Shown here: piece after piece, positions 32,245 through 42,107 of the stretch | Layout: each line of letters opens with the position of its first letter | How positions within the stretch are numbered: position 1 is the stretch's first letter | Assembly: GCA_016110215.1 (NCBI GenBank) | Contig: JADWQD010000016.1 | Coordinates: 434,001 to 498,000, forward strand | Reading direction: 5' to 3' | Origin: Capronia americana | Taxonomy: Eukaryota; Ascomycota; Eurotiomycetes; Chaetothyriales; Herpotrichiellaceae | Length of the DNA stretch: 64,000 nucleotides | Translations under genes and position numbers: made by a program | The notes under the pieces: generated by a model | Seen by the model: the letters and a program-made list of their open reading frames with translations, nothing else | Database searches by the model: none | What the model was told of the DNA's origin: nothing

Positions 32245-33155
32245 ATGAAGTCCTTCACAGCGGCCCTGCCCCTGGCAGCAGCCTTCTTTACCACATCCGC
32301 GCTCGCATGGCTCCCATCGTGCTCATGGTCTGACTGCATGGGCGCCTGGGATGGCTCCTCGTGCTCGTCGTCCACCGGCTGGGACTGCCTTTGCTCCAAC
32401 CAGACCGCCATTTCCCAACTGAACACCTGTGTCGCCACATCTTGCACCAATACCACTGATCAAGAGGGTGAGTCTACAATGGAGCATGGAGACAAGACAG
32501 AAAGACCAGACAGCTAACAATCACAACAGCCATCTACGGTGCCGTTGCACAGCTTTGCGCCAACGCCGGCACCCCAGTCACCAACTCGCAACAAGCTACC
32601 TTCAGCGCTACCTCCGGCGGCTCGGCTTGGCCTTCTCAGATCACCGCCGGCCCAGGTTTCGGCCCCGGTGGCGGCTGGAACTCCGATCAATGGTCCAGCT
32701 GGATCTCCGCCTGCTCTACCGGTCTGCCCTCTGCTCCCAACGGCTGGGGTGGTCAAGGCCCGTGGGGCGGCCCAGGCGCCTGGGGCGGTAACGGCGGCGG
32801 TCCTGGTGGCTTCCCCGGCGGTCCTGGTGGATGGGGTCCTTGGGGCACCAAAGCCAGCGGCATCAACTGCGACTCGTGGACCACCTGGACTGCCGGCTGG
32901 GGACCTTTCTCCTCTTGGACCGGTACCTGGTCTGGCTGCAGCACGACCACCAACTCTCCCATCCCTGCTACCATCACCACGACCGTCACGACCGGCGGCT
33001 CGACTCAAGTCATCACCGGCACGACCTTTGGTATCCAGGCCGTTGCTGCTGCTACGACGGGCGCCGACTCGGGCAACTCAGCTCCTTCTCTACGCGGTCT
33101 CGGCGCTTGCGGCGCGCTCCTGGCAGCCATCTTCGCCACCATGGTCGCCTTGTAA
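32245..33155 (+). CDS. CFEM-domain, Gly/Trp-rich GPI-anchored cell-wall protein
   Basis: Two exons, 32245-32467 and 32530-33155, give 282 residues. There is a signal peptide (MKSFTAALPLAAAFFTTSALA). The CFEM module follows, with eight cysteines in family spacing (SC-x4-C...WDCLC...NTCxxxSC...QLC) and its second half encoded after the intron. Next comes a Gly/Trp/Pro-rich stretch (about residues 128-210, WGGQGPWGGPGAWGG type), a Ser/Thr-rich stalk, and a hydrophobic C-terminus (ACGALLAAIFATMVAL) suited to GPI attachment. CFEM proteins sit in the cell wall or membrane and some capture haem. The metal-contacting Asp of haem-binding CFEMs is expected just before the CxC; here the residue is Asp (WDCLC), so haem binding is possible. 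Confidence 0.88.
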
Positions 33156-34728
33156 TCAGGGTTTACCCCTGATCACAGATCTTGTACGAGTTTCGCATCG
33201 GGCGCTTTGGGTTGACGATACCTCTGCATCAAAAAGGATACGGACGGGTCACATGAGTATACTGGGACGGGCTATGGCATGAAATTGACGAACATTTGCG
33301 GCTTATTGTTGGACAAAACAACCTACCTATCTCGCCGATTCATGAAGGATTGTATTGCTAATGGGTCTTGGGAGATGCTGTCCATCTATCCCTATCACTA
33401 TTACAGTACTGCGGTCGACCGCAACGAAAAATTGAAAAACTAAATAAAAACATTCAAAGCCTCACTGCTCAGTTGTTTTCTGATTCGCCTCTTCTGTTGT
33501 ACCATACCTCGTCCTTGTAGTCTCGTTGAAGTCTGAATACCGAATTCCTTCGAGCCTCGTGTCCTGACTTGTCGAATGTATATACCCGCCACATTTGCAT
33601 TCCACTCTTTGGTTGTGTATTGACCCAAACCCGGATCCCGCCCTGGCCCGCAGCGCCCAGCGCACAGCTTCAGCACTTCGTCCCGGACCGCCGTCGTAAG
33701 CCCGTCGAATAAGATTCTCCACTCGCCGCGTCTTCCCGGGCTGAACAGAGTATGTACGGAGTACGAAACAACTAGGACACAAACAAACACCGCGAAGGGC
33801 TGTGTCTCTCAACTTGTTCTCCGCACAACTCTTACGCTTCGGGCCTATGTCAGGATGTAAAGGAGCTTGAGGCACATATCGATCATATTAATCGGTGCGT
33901 GATATCGAAACACATCGAAAACGCATCCTTCGCGCTCACATCTCAGTCTAGCAGGATTTCAAGGCTGCGATCACCTTGTGTCCTGTACTCGAAACCATCC
34001 TCACGCTGTCGCTACATGGTGTCTCTGAGTCCTACATTCCAGGACTATGGCGCAACCTGGTGCCATCCACAAACATCCAACCCTTAGGTCTTCAATCATC
34101 ACCAAGAGCAATTACGATACCTACGGCCCCGATATCCTGCTGAAGTGGCAACCATCCGCCGTGAAGCTCAACTACGACCTTGGGAATCTAGCTGCCATTC
34201 CATCTGTGTATTGCTCTATTTGATATCTCTTCGATCCGGGATTCGCTCTCTAATAGAGCTTGGACGGTGTCTGGATATAAACAATGAGTACCAGAATATT
34301 GCGCTGAGAGTAAGAAGATGACCACAATTGCGCTCACCCTGACTCGCGCGAGGCGGGGACCCCAAATCGAAAGCAGGGCGACCACTTGGCTTCCGCTTCC
34401 GGAGCTGGGCGAAGGCTAGCAGAGATGCGGCGTAGACCCGCGACCAACAACGCCCAAGGCAAGACGGCGACGCTTGAAATCTGCCTTGTGTCTAACCGAG
34501 CAGTTTGGCCCCGGAGACATTACCCCTCATAGGAATAGAACAAGCATGATTGCCAGCCGTACGGCACAGGCACGGCCAATCTTAACCGACAATGTCGTTC
34601 ACCCTGGTCTTGGGGAAAAGGAAAAGAAGATAGATAACCATGAGCGGGTTGCCTGATGTCGACCGCCGGGTCGCAAGAATCTTCTCCAGCATTGAGGATA
34701 TTTGCCAACCCGTCTCACCAGGTTGAAT
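33156..34728. other. long intergenic stretch, no gene recognised
   Basis: About 1.6 kb. Minus-strand frames at 33440-33790 and 33462-33875 overlap in different registers and look like chance. A GTACGGAGTAC palindrome lies at 33753-33763. Confidence 0.45.
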
Positions 34729-37080
34729 ATGGCCACAGCTGGCTTTGCCGCAGGGGCCCCGACCTCCCACAACCTCAATGATACTTCTAACGAGGAGCAA
34801 CCTCTGAAATCCAGCCCGATATCACGCGTGTCGCCCGTGCCGGTCGGCAAGCGGCCTCGACCATGGAGGCCTCTTGCAGTCCCTACACTTGTTGTGGTCA
34901 CCACCTATTGTGTTCTGGCCGGCGTATACGCCTTTCTGGCTTTCCTGTGGTTCTCAGGCCCCGACCAGAAGAGCTGGCACAGCATCGTGCTCTCAGGTTG
35001 GACAGCGAGGAGCGTCGCATTGTGTTCGCTGTGCATTCGCTGGGCTGTCTCAATACAGGCTGTGCTCTGCACCTCCATCCTCGCCTCGAGCTTTTTGGCG
35101 AAAGGAGCTCCCCTTTCAAGCATTCTCCAGCTCTCCACCATGCGCTATCTCAACTCGGGCCCATGGGATATTGCGATGCTCGTGACTAAAAGATGGCGCC
35201 ACTCAGAAATCCCTCTCGGCCTGGTCGCCCTTACCTCCATGCTGGGATGCACCACGCTGCTGTCCCAGTTCAGCTCGACACTGCTGCTGTCGGATCTGTC
35301 GGCGGCCTCAATCCCGACATCCTTCAATATGACCACTTGCTCATTGGGCTTGGTCAACGACACATACGGCCATGTCTGGAATATGGAGCTACCGAGGTAC
35401 AACGACGCATTCCTTAGTGGACAGCCGTCGTATCCGATCTTTGCAGAGTCGTCTCGTCCGGAAGAGGCAGTGAAAGAGCCCGAAATTGATGACACCGGCC
35501 CCGTCCTGCGGTCATTTCTCCCCATCACGGCGGACGAAGGCCGTGCTGATCTCCTGGGATTTCGGGGGAATGCTACGATATATGACGCTCGCGTCGCCTG
35601 CATCCGACCAGAGTTCCCTGATCTGAGCTTGCTAGGGGAGAGCCGCCTGGGCAATCTCAGTCTTGTGGGGACAGTCCGTCCCGTCAAGTCGCTCGGGCCA
35701 ACACTCATCCTGCCCCCCGATGGCCACCCGACCGCATTCAACTGTTCAGTGCCCGAGATACCCCTGGCGGACTCAAGAGCAGGATCTGCCGATCAATGGT
35801 TCACGAGTGTTTGTCAGATCGACTCCCATGCTGGCGGTCTCCTCAGTGCCGTCGACCCGGCATACAACACATCGCTACAGTACTACGTGATTGCTTCCAA
35901 CGACACATTCAACGGAGACTGGTGGGTCCGCGAGTTTGAAAACATGACCTTTGTGACATGGATCCCACTTGGACATCCTTATCTCGTCTTGAATCTCACA
36001 AATACATCGTACTACTGGCCCAATGCATATTCATTCACCGAGCTTATCTGGAATGCGACCACGGATTGGCAATTTGACCCTCACAACCAGTGGGTTCGAA
36101 TTACGTCCTCTCAGACCAACGCGACGCTCGTCCTCGACTCCAACGGGGATTTCGTCCCCACACCTGCCTCGGACGTGGACCGGTCCATCGATGTCACTCT
36201 CTGTTACGACGGCTTCTTTGACACCAAAAACATCCTGATCGAGGCAAATCGCACAGGGGCAACTCCCGAACCGGCGGGGCTCAGTGGCGGTCTGCGGCAA
36301 ATCGGCGCTTCCCTTCCACGTGAATCCTTGGAGGACCGGGGCATTTTACGACTCTCTGAAAGCGAACTCAAGCACCAGTTTGACATTGACCGCGACACGG
36401 TGGTTCAGAACAACAGCTACTACGACCAAGATTCAGTGGCAACGGTGAACCCTTTTTCGCTCACGCTCACCTTCTACCGCGCATGGGCCTCAACGTACCA
36501 GGGCGGAACTAGCACCCCAAACATCACCCGGGTCCTCTTTTACCAGGATCCGTCGCTCGAGGGCAGCATGCGCAGTGTGAGCGAGGAACGCGTCGACCTT
36601 TTCCAGGAAGTCCTGAAGACCACCAAATCACCCGCATTGGCGCTCCAAGCCCTCCTGCACACCGTGACGGCGGACGGATTCTACAGATTTCTCCCTTACT
36701 CGGACGTCCCATCGAACTACAGCGCGAGTTTTGCCGTGTCAGCACTGCAGCCGGTGCGGTCGCTCGGGTTTTTCATCGTGCTCGCATGCTTGATCGTCCA
36801 CGTCGCTCTTGTCAGCTTCATCACCCTCTTCCTGTCCGGCGTCATCAGCTTTGGCGCGCAGTCGTCCTACGCTGCGATCAATAATGTCTGGCTGGCGCAC
36901 GCCCAGGTTCTGAGTCCGCAGGTGGAAGAGATCCTGCGCGATCCCGCCACGACAAAAGCATCCGATCGCGAGATCAACAGATCCCTGAAGCGGCAGATGT
37001 TCCACAACGAAGTTTGGGTGTTATCACTTAAAGAAGAGGACGAACAGGGCGCAGTGCGTCTGAGACGGAAACGTACATGA
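34729..37080 (+). CDS. large four-helix membrane glycoprotein of unknown function
   Basis: A single exon of 783 residues; the ATG at 34729 begins MATAGFAAGAP. Three transmembrane helices lie near the N-terminus (about residues 55-80, 95-120 and 155-180). A region of ~500 residues follows with more than a dozen N-glycosylation sequons (NMTT, NDTY, NATI, NLSL, NCS, NTS, NDTF, NMT, NLTNTS, NATT, NATL, NRT, NNSYY, NITR, NYS), then a fourth helix (LGFFIVLACLIVHVALVSFITLFLSG) and a basic cytosolic tail. So most of the protein is extracellular. The layout resembles a family of uncharacterised Pezizomycotina membrane proteins that are often expanded, but I cannot name it. A partial in-frame relative of one segment lies downstream at 37407. 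Confidence 0.75.
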   Translation: MATAGFAAGAPTSHNLNDTSNEEQPLKSSPISRVSPVPVGKRPRPWRPLAVPTLVVVTTYCVLAGVYAFLAFLWFSGPDQKSWHSIVLSGWTARSVALCSLCIRWAVSIQAVLCTSILASSFLAKGAPLSSILQLSTMRYLNSGPWDIAMLVTKRWRHSEIPLGLVALTSMLGCTTLLSQFSSTLLLSDLSAASIPTSFNMTTCSLGLVNDTYGHVWNMELPRYNDAFLSGQPSYPIFAESSRPEEAVKEPEIDDTGPVLRSFLPITADEGRADLLGFRGNATIYDARVACIRPEFPDLSLLGESRLGNLSLVGTVRPVKSLGPTLILPPDGHPTAFNCSVPEIPLADSRAGSADQWFTSVCQIDSHAGGLLSAVDPAYNTSLQYYVIASNDTFNGDWWVREFENMTFVTWIPLGHPYLVLNLTNTSYYWPNAYSFTELIWNATTDWQFDPHNQWVRITSSQTNATLVLDSNGDFVPTPASDVDRSIDVTLCYDGFFDTKNILIEANRTGATPEPAGLSGGLRQIGASLPRESLEDRGILRLSESELKHQFDIDRDTVVQNNSYYDQDSVATVNPFSLTLTFYRAWASTYQGGTSTPNITRVLFYQDPSLEGSMRSVSEERVDLFQEVLKTTKSPALALQALLHTVTADGFYRFLPYSDVPSNYSASFAVSALQPVRSLGFFIVLACLIVHVALVSFITLFLSGVISFGAQSSYAAINNVWLAHAQVLSPQVEEILRDPATTKASDREINRSLKRQMFHNEVWVLSLKEEDEQGAVRLRRKRT

Positions 37081-37166
37081 GACGAGCGCTCTAATTCAGG
37101 CGCACAATTCCCATAGATAGGGGCGGTGGCCCGATCTGAAGCATACCGTAGGAGTACTCATGCTCC

Positions 37167-37406
37167 CTAAGATGGAATCTCCTCTGGAGCATGCTTCTCG
37201 TCCACGTGTGTGCCGTAATCGTCCCTCGTTGCACATTGAAACAAACAACCAGGGAAACAGCAACGATACTTCATCCTGCTCTTCTCCCAATTCTCATATC
37301 CCGCCAAATCCTCCATCTGGATCTGGCTGGGGTCGCAGAAGTGATGCTCGAATTCTTGGAAACGGCTGTCTTCTGCCCCGACAAGGAGCCGACGCTCCTG
37401 CAGCAC
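37167..37406 (-). CDS. short ORF with a C2H2 zinc-finger-like C-terminus
   Basis: 79 codons on the minus strand. The last third reads KYRCCFPGC, then a 12-residue spacer, then HVDEKH, which fits C-x3/4-C-x12-H-x4-H. The first half (FQEFEHHFCDPSQIQ) is not recognised. The ATG at 37406 directly abuts the paralogous fragment that starts at 37407, so a longer gene may have been cut here, with this being its 3' remnant. It could also be the last exon of an unresolved gene or chance. No splice partner was found. Confidence 0.3.
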   Translation of the reverse strand: MLQERRLLVGAEDSRFQEFEHHFCDPSQIQMEDLAGYENWEKSRMKYRCCFPGCLFQCATRDDYGTHVDEKHAPEEIPS

Positions 37407-37509
37407 TCGAATTACGTCCTCTCAGACCGACGGGACGCTCGTCTCCGACTCCAACGGGGATCTCATTCCCGCTCCTGCCTCGGACGTGGACCGGTCCATG
37501 GGCATCACT
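37407..37509 (+). pseudogene. 103-bp paralogous fragment of the membrane glycoprotein gene
   Basis: Aligns without gaps to 36096-36198 inside the gene at 34729 (constant offset 1311), with 13 mismatches counted by eye. The reading frame is kept: SSQTDGTLVSDSNGDLIPA here against SSQTNATLVLDSNGDFVPT in the gene, and both continue ASDVDRS. Changes are largely conservative (F/L, V/I, T/A), as expected if the piece came from a functional paralogue rather than decaying directly from the neighbour. Homology ends sharply on both sides and there is no start codon or domain context, so it is a fragment. Confidence 0.85.
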
Positions 37510-38645
37510 AATTCAGTCTTTGGCTTTTTGGTGAAGAAACACCAGTATGCTCAAGTCGTGTTGACTCGTGATACACAAGGTTTCTGTGCGCCAACGCTCT
37601 TTCCACACTCAAAGTTATGCTATGCCTTCTGTGTCATCTTTGTGACCTAGCTCTTGCAAAAATGGCAGGGCCTGTACTTATAGCGGTATCCTAAGCGGCG
37701 AGGAGGTGGAAATGGCGCTATAAATCTATAATGCTCCTATCGACGCTGGTTCGAAAAGGTTCGTGCTCTTTTCCTCACCTGGAAGCGAGTTTGTCCGTGG
37801 ACGGACGGTCGGTCCACCCATCATTGAATTGTTCAAGCATTGTGACAATCCGATCTAAAAGCGAGTGTGTTGGTTCGAGCGGGAACTCTCCCCTCCCGGT
37901 GGCTTCCTCCAACTCTCGTCAGGCTTCGGTCCTTTTGCGATGCTGGGTAGCCTGGATTCCGAGACCTATGATGGCCCGAGCACTCAAACTTTGCCCCAGA
38001 GACGTCGCGGCTGAAAGCTGGCCGTGAAGGGTTGACAGGAACGAGTAAGTCGCAGTCGAGTAGATCAAATTGGATTGACCTCCATTGGAGATATGCTATT
38101 GCCTGTTTCGGCAGATAACTACCTCGTACTTCCAGCAGCCCATTGACTTGGCGGGCTCGGCTGGTGGTAGAGGCATTAGTAATACATTTGCATAAGTAGT
38201 CCCAAGGAACGGAGTCCTGTGGTTTTGTAAGTACCACTTACTCAGGTGGGTCTGAGCAAGCGGCGCTCGACATTGGATGAGAGTCAGGAGCTACTGTAAC
38301 CGGGCCGATTCAGACAGTGACCAGTAGCGAAGGCCCGGTCTGTTATAGGCTTCTTGTTTGCAGATCTGGCTCTCTAGACTGTCGAGGCGGGACAATTGTT
38401 GGGAAACAGTAAGCCGGATCCTCCTTGATGTCTGTGGCGGGAGTCGCTAATTGCAGACCTTGGGATACGGACCGCGTCTTGTGGTTGAATACGACTCGAG
38501 ACTTCTGTCTTTTATGATTTGCTGGCGACGCAGGTGATGTTTGCCTAGTCCGCGCGTCTACATCAGAGCCAGCTGCTCCACTTGCAGAGTGCTTGATTCT
38601 TATCGCCTCCAGGGCATCCGCTTGTGCCGTGTCGGCGAGGTGGCG
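37510..38645. other. intergenic, no gene recognised
   Basis: About 1.1 kb after the fragment. Frames at 37731-38027 plus and 37833-38237 minus have no motif. A CTACCTCGTACT word lies at 38120-38131. Confidence 0.4.
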
Positions 38646-40530
38646 TCAAGTTGTGGACGAGTTTGGCATCTCATGCCAGAGCGAGCGGACCCTGGCTCTG
38701 AAATCGTTGTTGAAGAAAAACCTTGTGAGGATTCTGTCGCGGATGTTGGGGTCCGTAGCTGCGTGCTGGTATCGAGCTTTGAAGCATTGAAGGAGCTCTT
38801 TTCCAACTGGACCCAGCTCTTGGCTGTCGTGAGGCATCCATGCGTCGATTCCGACCATCCAGATCCAGATCCAACACTCTTGCTCATCAACCGTGGGGCT
38901 GGAGTGGATGTGCCCGCTTATCGAAGTACAAGTGGCTACGGGTGTTTGCTGCAATCTTGTTGTCAGGGACCGAAGGAAGCCTGTGATTACAAGAGAGGCC
39001 GACCATGTTGTGGAATATGCATTGCAAGACCATACGGCCAGGGCTAGGGTCAGTGGCTTCAACAGCGGGTATACCTGATGCTCAGGCGCAAAGAGACAAG
39101 GGCACGCCTCGCTGAACGTGTCGTACCGGCGTTGCTGGGAGTGGAACGGGTTTTCTGCTTTCGACAGGGGAATGTAGGTATTCTTGCCGCTACATCGGCG
39201 GAGGGTATGTGCGATCCGGCATAGCAATTCAATGACATCAAGGGGGAGGATTTGCGTCAGAGCCAGGCTTTGAAACCCCTCAGGGATTGTGCGGACGAGG
39301 TCCTGCGTCTCGCGAGAGAACGGGTGCGACGGGTAAATGGGAAAGTATTCGACGGGCCTGAGTAAGGGGCCGGGACCATGCTGGAAGGTATAGATATCAT
39401 CGAACCTGTTCAGAAACGATTAGGTTCGCCGGGGTGTATATCCGTTGGCAAAACTGACTGCTTTATTGTTGCTTTCACAAATCCATCGTAGCCAAGAGCG
39501 TCTAATCCTCCGCGGAGCTTCACCAGGCGGGCCAGATTTACTCGGTGCATTTCCACCGACGATGATTGACCGATCGCCACCTACGCAGCTTTCAGTATTG
39601 TCCCACAGACGCCTTCCCAGTACTCACGTCGATAGCAATCAGGAACAAGACTGTTAGCAACATCAGATCAGTTGGCACTGCTGTTTTGTCAATTTCGTGC
39701 CGAAGTTGCCTGATTGCGATGGTCTGGTGCAGGGTCACCAGCGGATCGTCAGTATGACCAGGGTTGCGCGACTTGTTTGCTGTCACCAATAGACGGGCGA
39801 TCGCTGTATGATAAAAGGTCTCACTCCCCATGATGAATTCAAAGAGCAGCGAGGTGTATGTGTTCGTGATGTCGAATATCTCGTACAGAGGCCGGACCTG
39901 TCCACAGAATGTTTTGTTAGATGAGGTTGCCATTTAGGGGATTCAAGGAGAATTAATGTACAGCTGGAGACGATACTTGTACAACTGAACAGTCGCGAAC
40001 CAGTCAGCTGAGCATATTCGGACATATTGGTGGCGGGATCAAGACCCACAATGGCCCAAAGCCACATATACACCTCGATGTCTTTGGTAGGGAATCCAGT
40101 ACAGCGGGTCCAATTTCAAAGGTGACATATATATTCTCGTATCACCTTGACGTTGGCGGCCGGTTTGCGCGACGCGAATAACCCCAGTATGCTTTGCGAA
40201 ATGCTGAGCTTTCGTGGTTCTGTGCCGTGGCGAAGCGTCTGGCTCGACGTTGTCTACTTCATGCTGCCTCCCTTTGAAACCGACCGGAGTCCGTCCATCG
40301 TTCTGTACATCCTCGGTACTGTGCGGCGCCTGAGCTTCATTTTGGCTCTGGGAAGTCGGAAGGAAAGGAGTCCCCGGTCCAGACAAGACGCTAGGTCTGT
40401 GAAATGCTGAACGTGAGACTCGTGCAGCATGAGACCTGGCATGTGCTTGGCGGAGTGCCAGTGAATGTCGATCGAGGTTCTTGGGAGTCGATATAATAAA
40501 TGGGAATGTCGAACTGCGTTGCTCAGCCAT
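38646..40530 (-). CDS. fungal transcription-factor-domain protein (Fungal_trans_2 type) without a zinc cluster
   Basis: Five exons: 40050-40530, 39962-39984, 39628-39897, 39459-39580 and 38646-39405. They give about 551 residues. Introns are 65, 64, 47 and 53 nt, all GT-AG, with consistent phases; exon 2 is only 23 nt. The N-terminus (FPFIISTPKNLDRHSLALRQ, then RSHAARVSR) is the leader seen in regulators that lack a Zn2Cys6 cluster. The regulatory domain contains SLLFEFIMGSETFYHTAIA, LVTLHQTIAIRQLRHEID, MLLTVLFLIAID, then VEMHRVNLARLVKLRGGLDALGYDGF, which is diagnostic of the Fungal_trans_2 fold. The last exon ends HEMPNSSTT. Such proteins often act near specialised-metabolism genes, but no such gene is adjacent. 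The target is unknown. Confidence 0.78.
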
Positions 40531-41322
40531 GCTCTAAGCATAGATACGCATCATGTTCGACCGAAGGTTCCCTCTCATGTAGGAGAATTGTGCAGGGCAG
40601 CGAGAGGAGGTGCAGAGCCCTTTGAGTTCGAGCGGCATGGCACTCTTGGCTCACGGGAGGAAGTAGTCGTACTTGCTTCTAGGCTCACGTGGACTCACCC
40701 AGACTCACCTTCAAGTACCTCCTCGTATACTCGACCGCCAATAGGGAGCCACGTGGGAGCGTCGAACTGGGAGAGGCCCGAGGTTAACCCGTTCCTCCCC
40801 AACGCCCGCGTAACAAGAACTGTCACAGAAGGAAGGTGGCGCGAATGCCAAGATATCCGTACGTCTTGTTGGAGACCGACTTGGGCAGTCGACGGCATGA
40901 TGACCAACCATGAATACGGCGACGCGTTCTAGCCGTACGTGCAAAAGGCACAGCCCTGGACCCACCTCACCACTCCTAGCTCGCCCGACCGAAATGTGGA
41001 CAAGGTGCTATCTGGACGGATTGACGACATGCAAGCCTCTGTACTGTCAAGATGGGAGGAGAAACAGTTTGGTTCTTCTCTACGATGATGAAAAATCGCA
41101 ATAGTGAGGAGTTGTCTGTCATTCGTGACTACGGGAAGCAGCTCTCCAGCCGAGTTTGCCACGAATGGTTGTTGCCTGTTTGCTGCCACTTGTTCCTGCC
41201 TGCGATGTAGAATATACGATCACGGATTTCCACTCAAGCAAATATTGATTGATTCCACAACCACCTCATCAACCTTTCCACCTCACCCTTCTCAACCCTA
41301 AATTTGATCCTACTTGCACGCC
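40531..41322. other. intergenic, divergent spacer
   Basis: About 790 bp between the Fungal_trans_2 gene and the second CFEM gene, which are divergent. No gene recognised. A GTACCTCCTCGTATAC word lies at 40716-40731. Confidence 0.4.
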
Positions 41323-42107
41323 ATGGCTTCGGCTTTTCGCAGCATTCTCCTCTCTGTCCTCTGCTGGCTTGGCTTTGCCTTAGTATCCCGGGCCCAAGAT
41401 GATGTCGGCGAATGCGCGGTGAGTCTTCGATGAGTGAATTAGATTACGATTATGAGGCTAAGTACCAGAAGCTTAATTGCATTGCTAATGTCAATGGCAC
41501 AAGCTGTTCGCAAAGGTACTATCGTCGCTATCTGTACCGTGACACAAAAACTAAATGTATGATTAGCGAATGGTCATGCCTTTGTGCAAACAACATGTAC
41601 ATCGAACGAATGAACAACTGCACGGTGGCCGCCTGCAATGCCACTGAGCAGGAGAGTAGGTTCAAATCTTGCATTGTTATCTCGCGCCCAAACTTACGGG
41701 ACACAGACACATTCTCTGCAGTTGCTGAGCTCTGCGCCATCATCAGTGTGCCTATCACCATCGGACCTGAAGCTACTGCATCCATATCCACGTCAAATCC
41801 ATTGTTCAGCACAGTCGGAATACCCACGCAGTCAAGCTTGCCTGCTGTCTCGACCCCCATTTTTTCGAGTGCTTCTGCAAGCTCAGACATACCGGGATCC
41901 ACGACAGGCTCACTCGCCACGCAAGAGAGCCAAACATCTTCCGCAGAGAGCTCTCCACTAACGGCAGTCGCGCCTCCTACGAGTTCTAGCGCAACGGCGG
42001 CTTCTCCTTCCCAGTCGTCGTCGAATGATCTGAGTCGGCTCTGTTCACCTTCAAGATTGGGTCTAATTCTGGGCGTCGGAATTGCAAGCATCTTGAGGAT
42101 AGTATGA
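41323..42107 (+). CDS. CFEM-domain GPI-anchored protein (Ser/Thr-rich)
   Basis: Four exons: 41323-41418, 41469-41515, 41567-41655 and 41722-42107, giving 205 residues. It has a signal peptide (FRSILLSVLCWLGFALVSRA). Eight cysteines in CFEM order are split over the four exons (GEC...LNC...TSC...WSCLC...NNC...AAC...ELC). A Ser/Thr/Pro-rich stalk and a short hydrophobic C-terminus (LGLILGVGIASILRIV) follow, fitting GPI anchoring. Splicing is required, since intron readthrough would insert Tyr/Arg-rich sequence between Cys3 and Cys4. The residue before CxC is Ser (WSCLC) where haem-binding CFEMs have Asp nearby, so haem uptake is less likely than structural or effector roles. It is unlike the CFEM protein at 32245 outside the domain. 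Confidence 0.85.

Noticed and set aside
32539..33282. 247-codon plus-strand Pro/Ala-rich ORF overlapping the CFEM gene
   Set aside because: It is in another frame from the spliced CFEM protein and its composition is a by-product of Gly/Trp codons.
39783..40073. Frame MYMWLWAIVGLDP as an exon of the Fungal_trans_2 gene
   Set aside because: It reads well, but using it leaves a phase mismatch with the next exon; treating most of it as an intron (GTGGGT...CTGAC...CAG) plus a 23-nt exon keeps every phase.
40039..40110. Possible disabling frameshift at the end of exon 1 of the same gene
   Set aside because: Explained by the normal intron starting at 40049; no frameshift is required.
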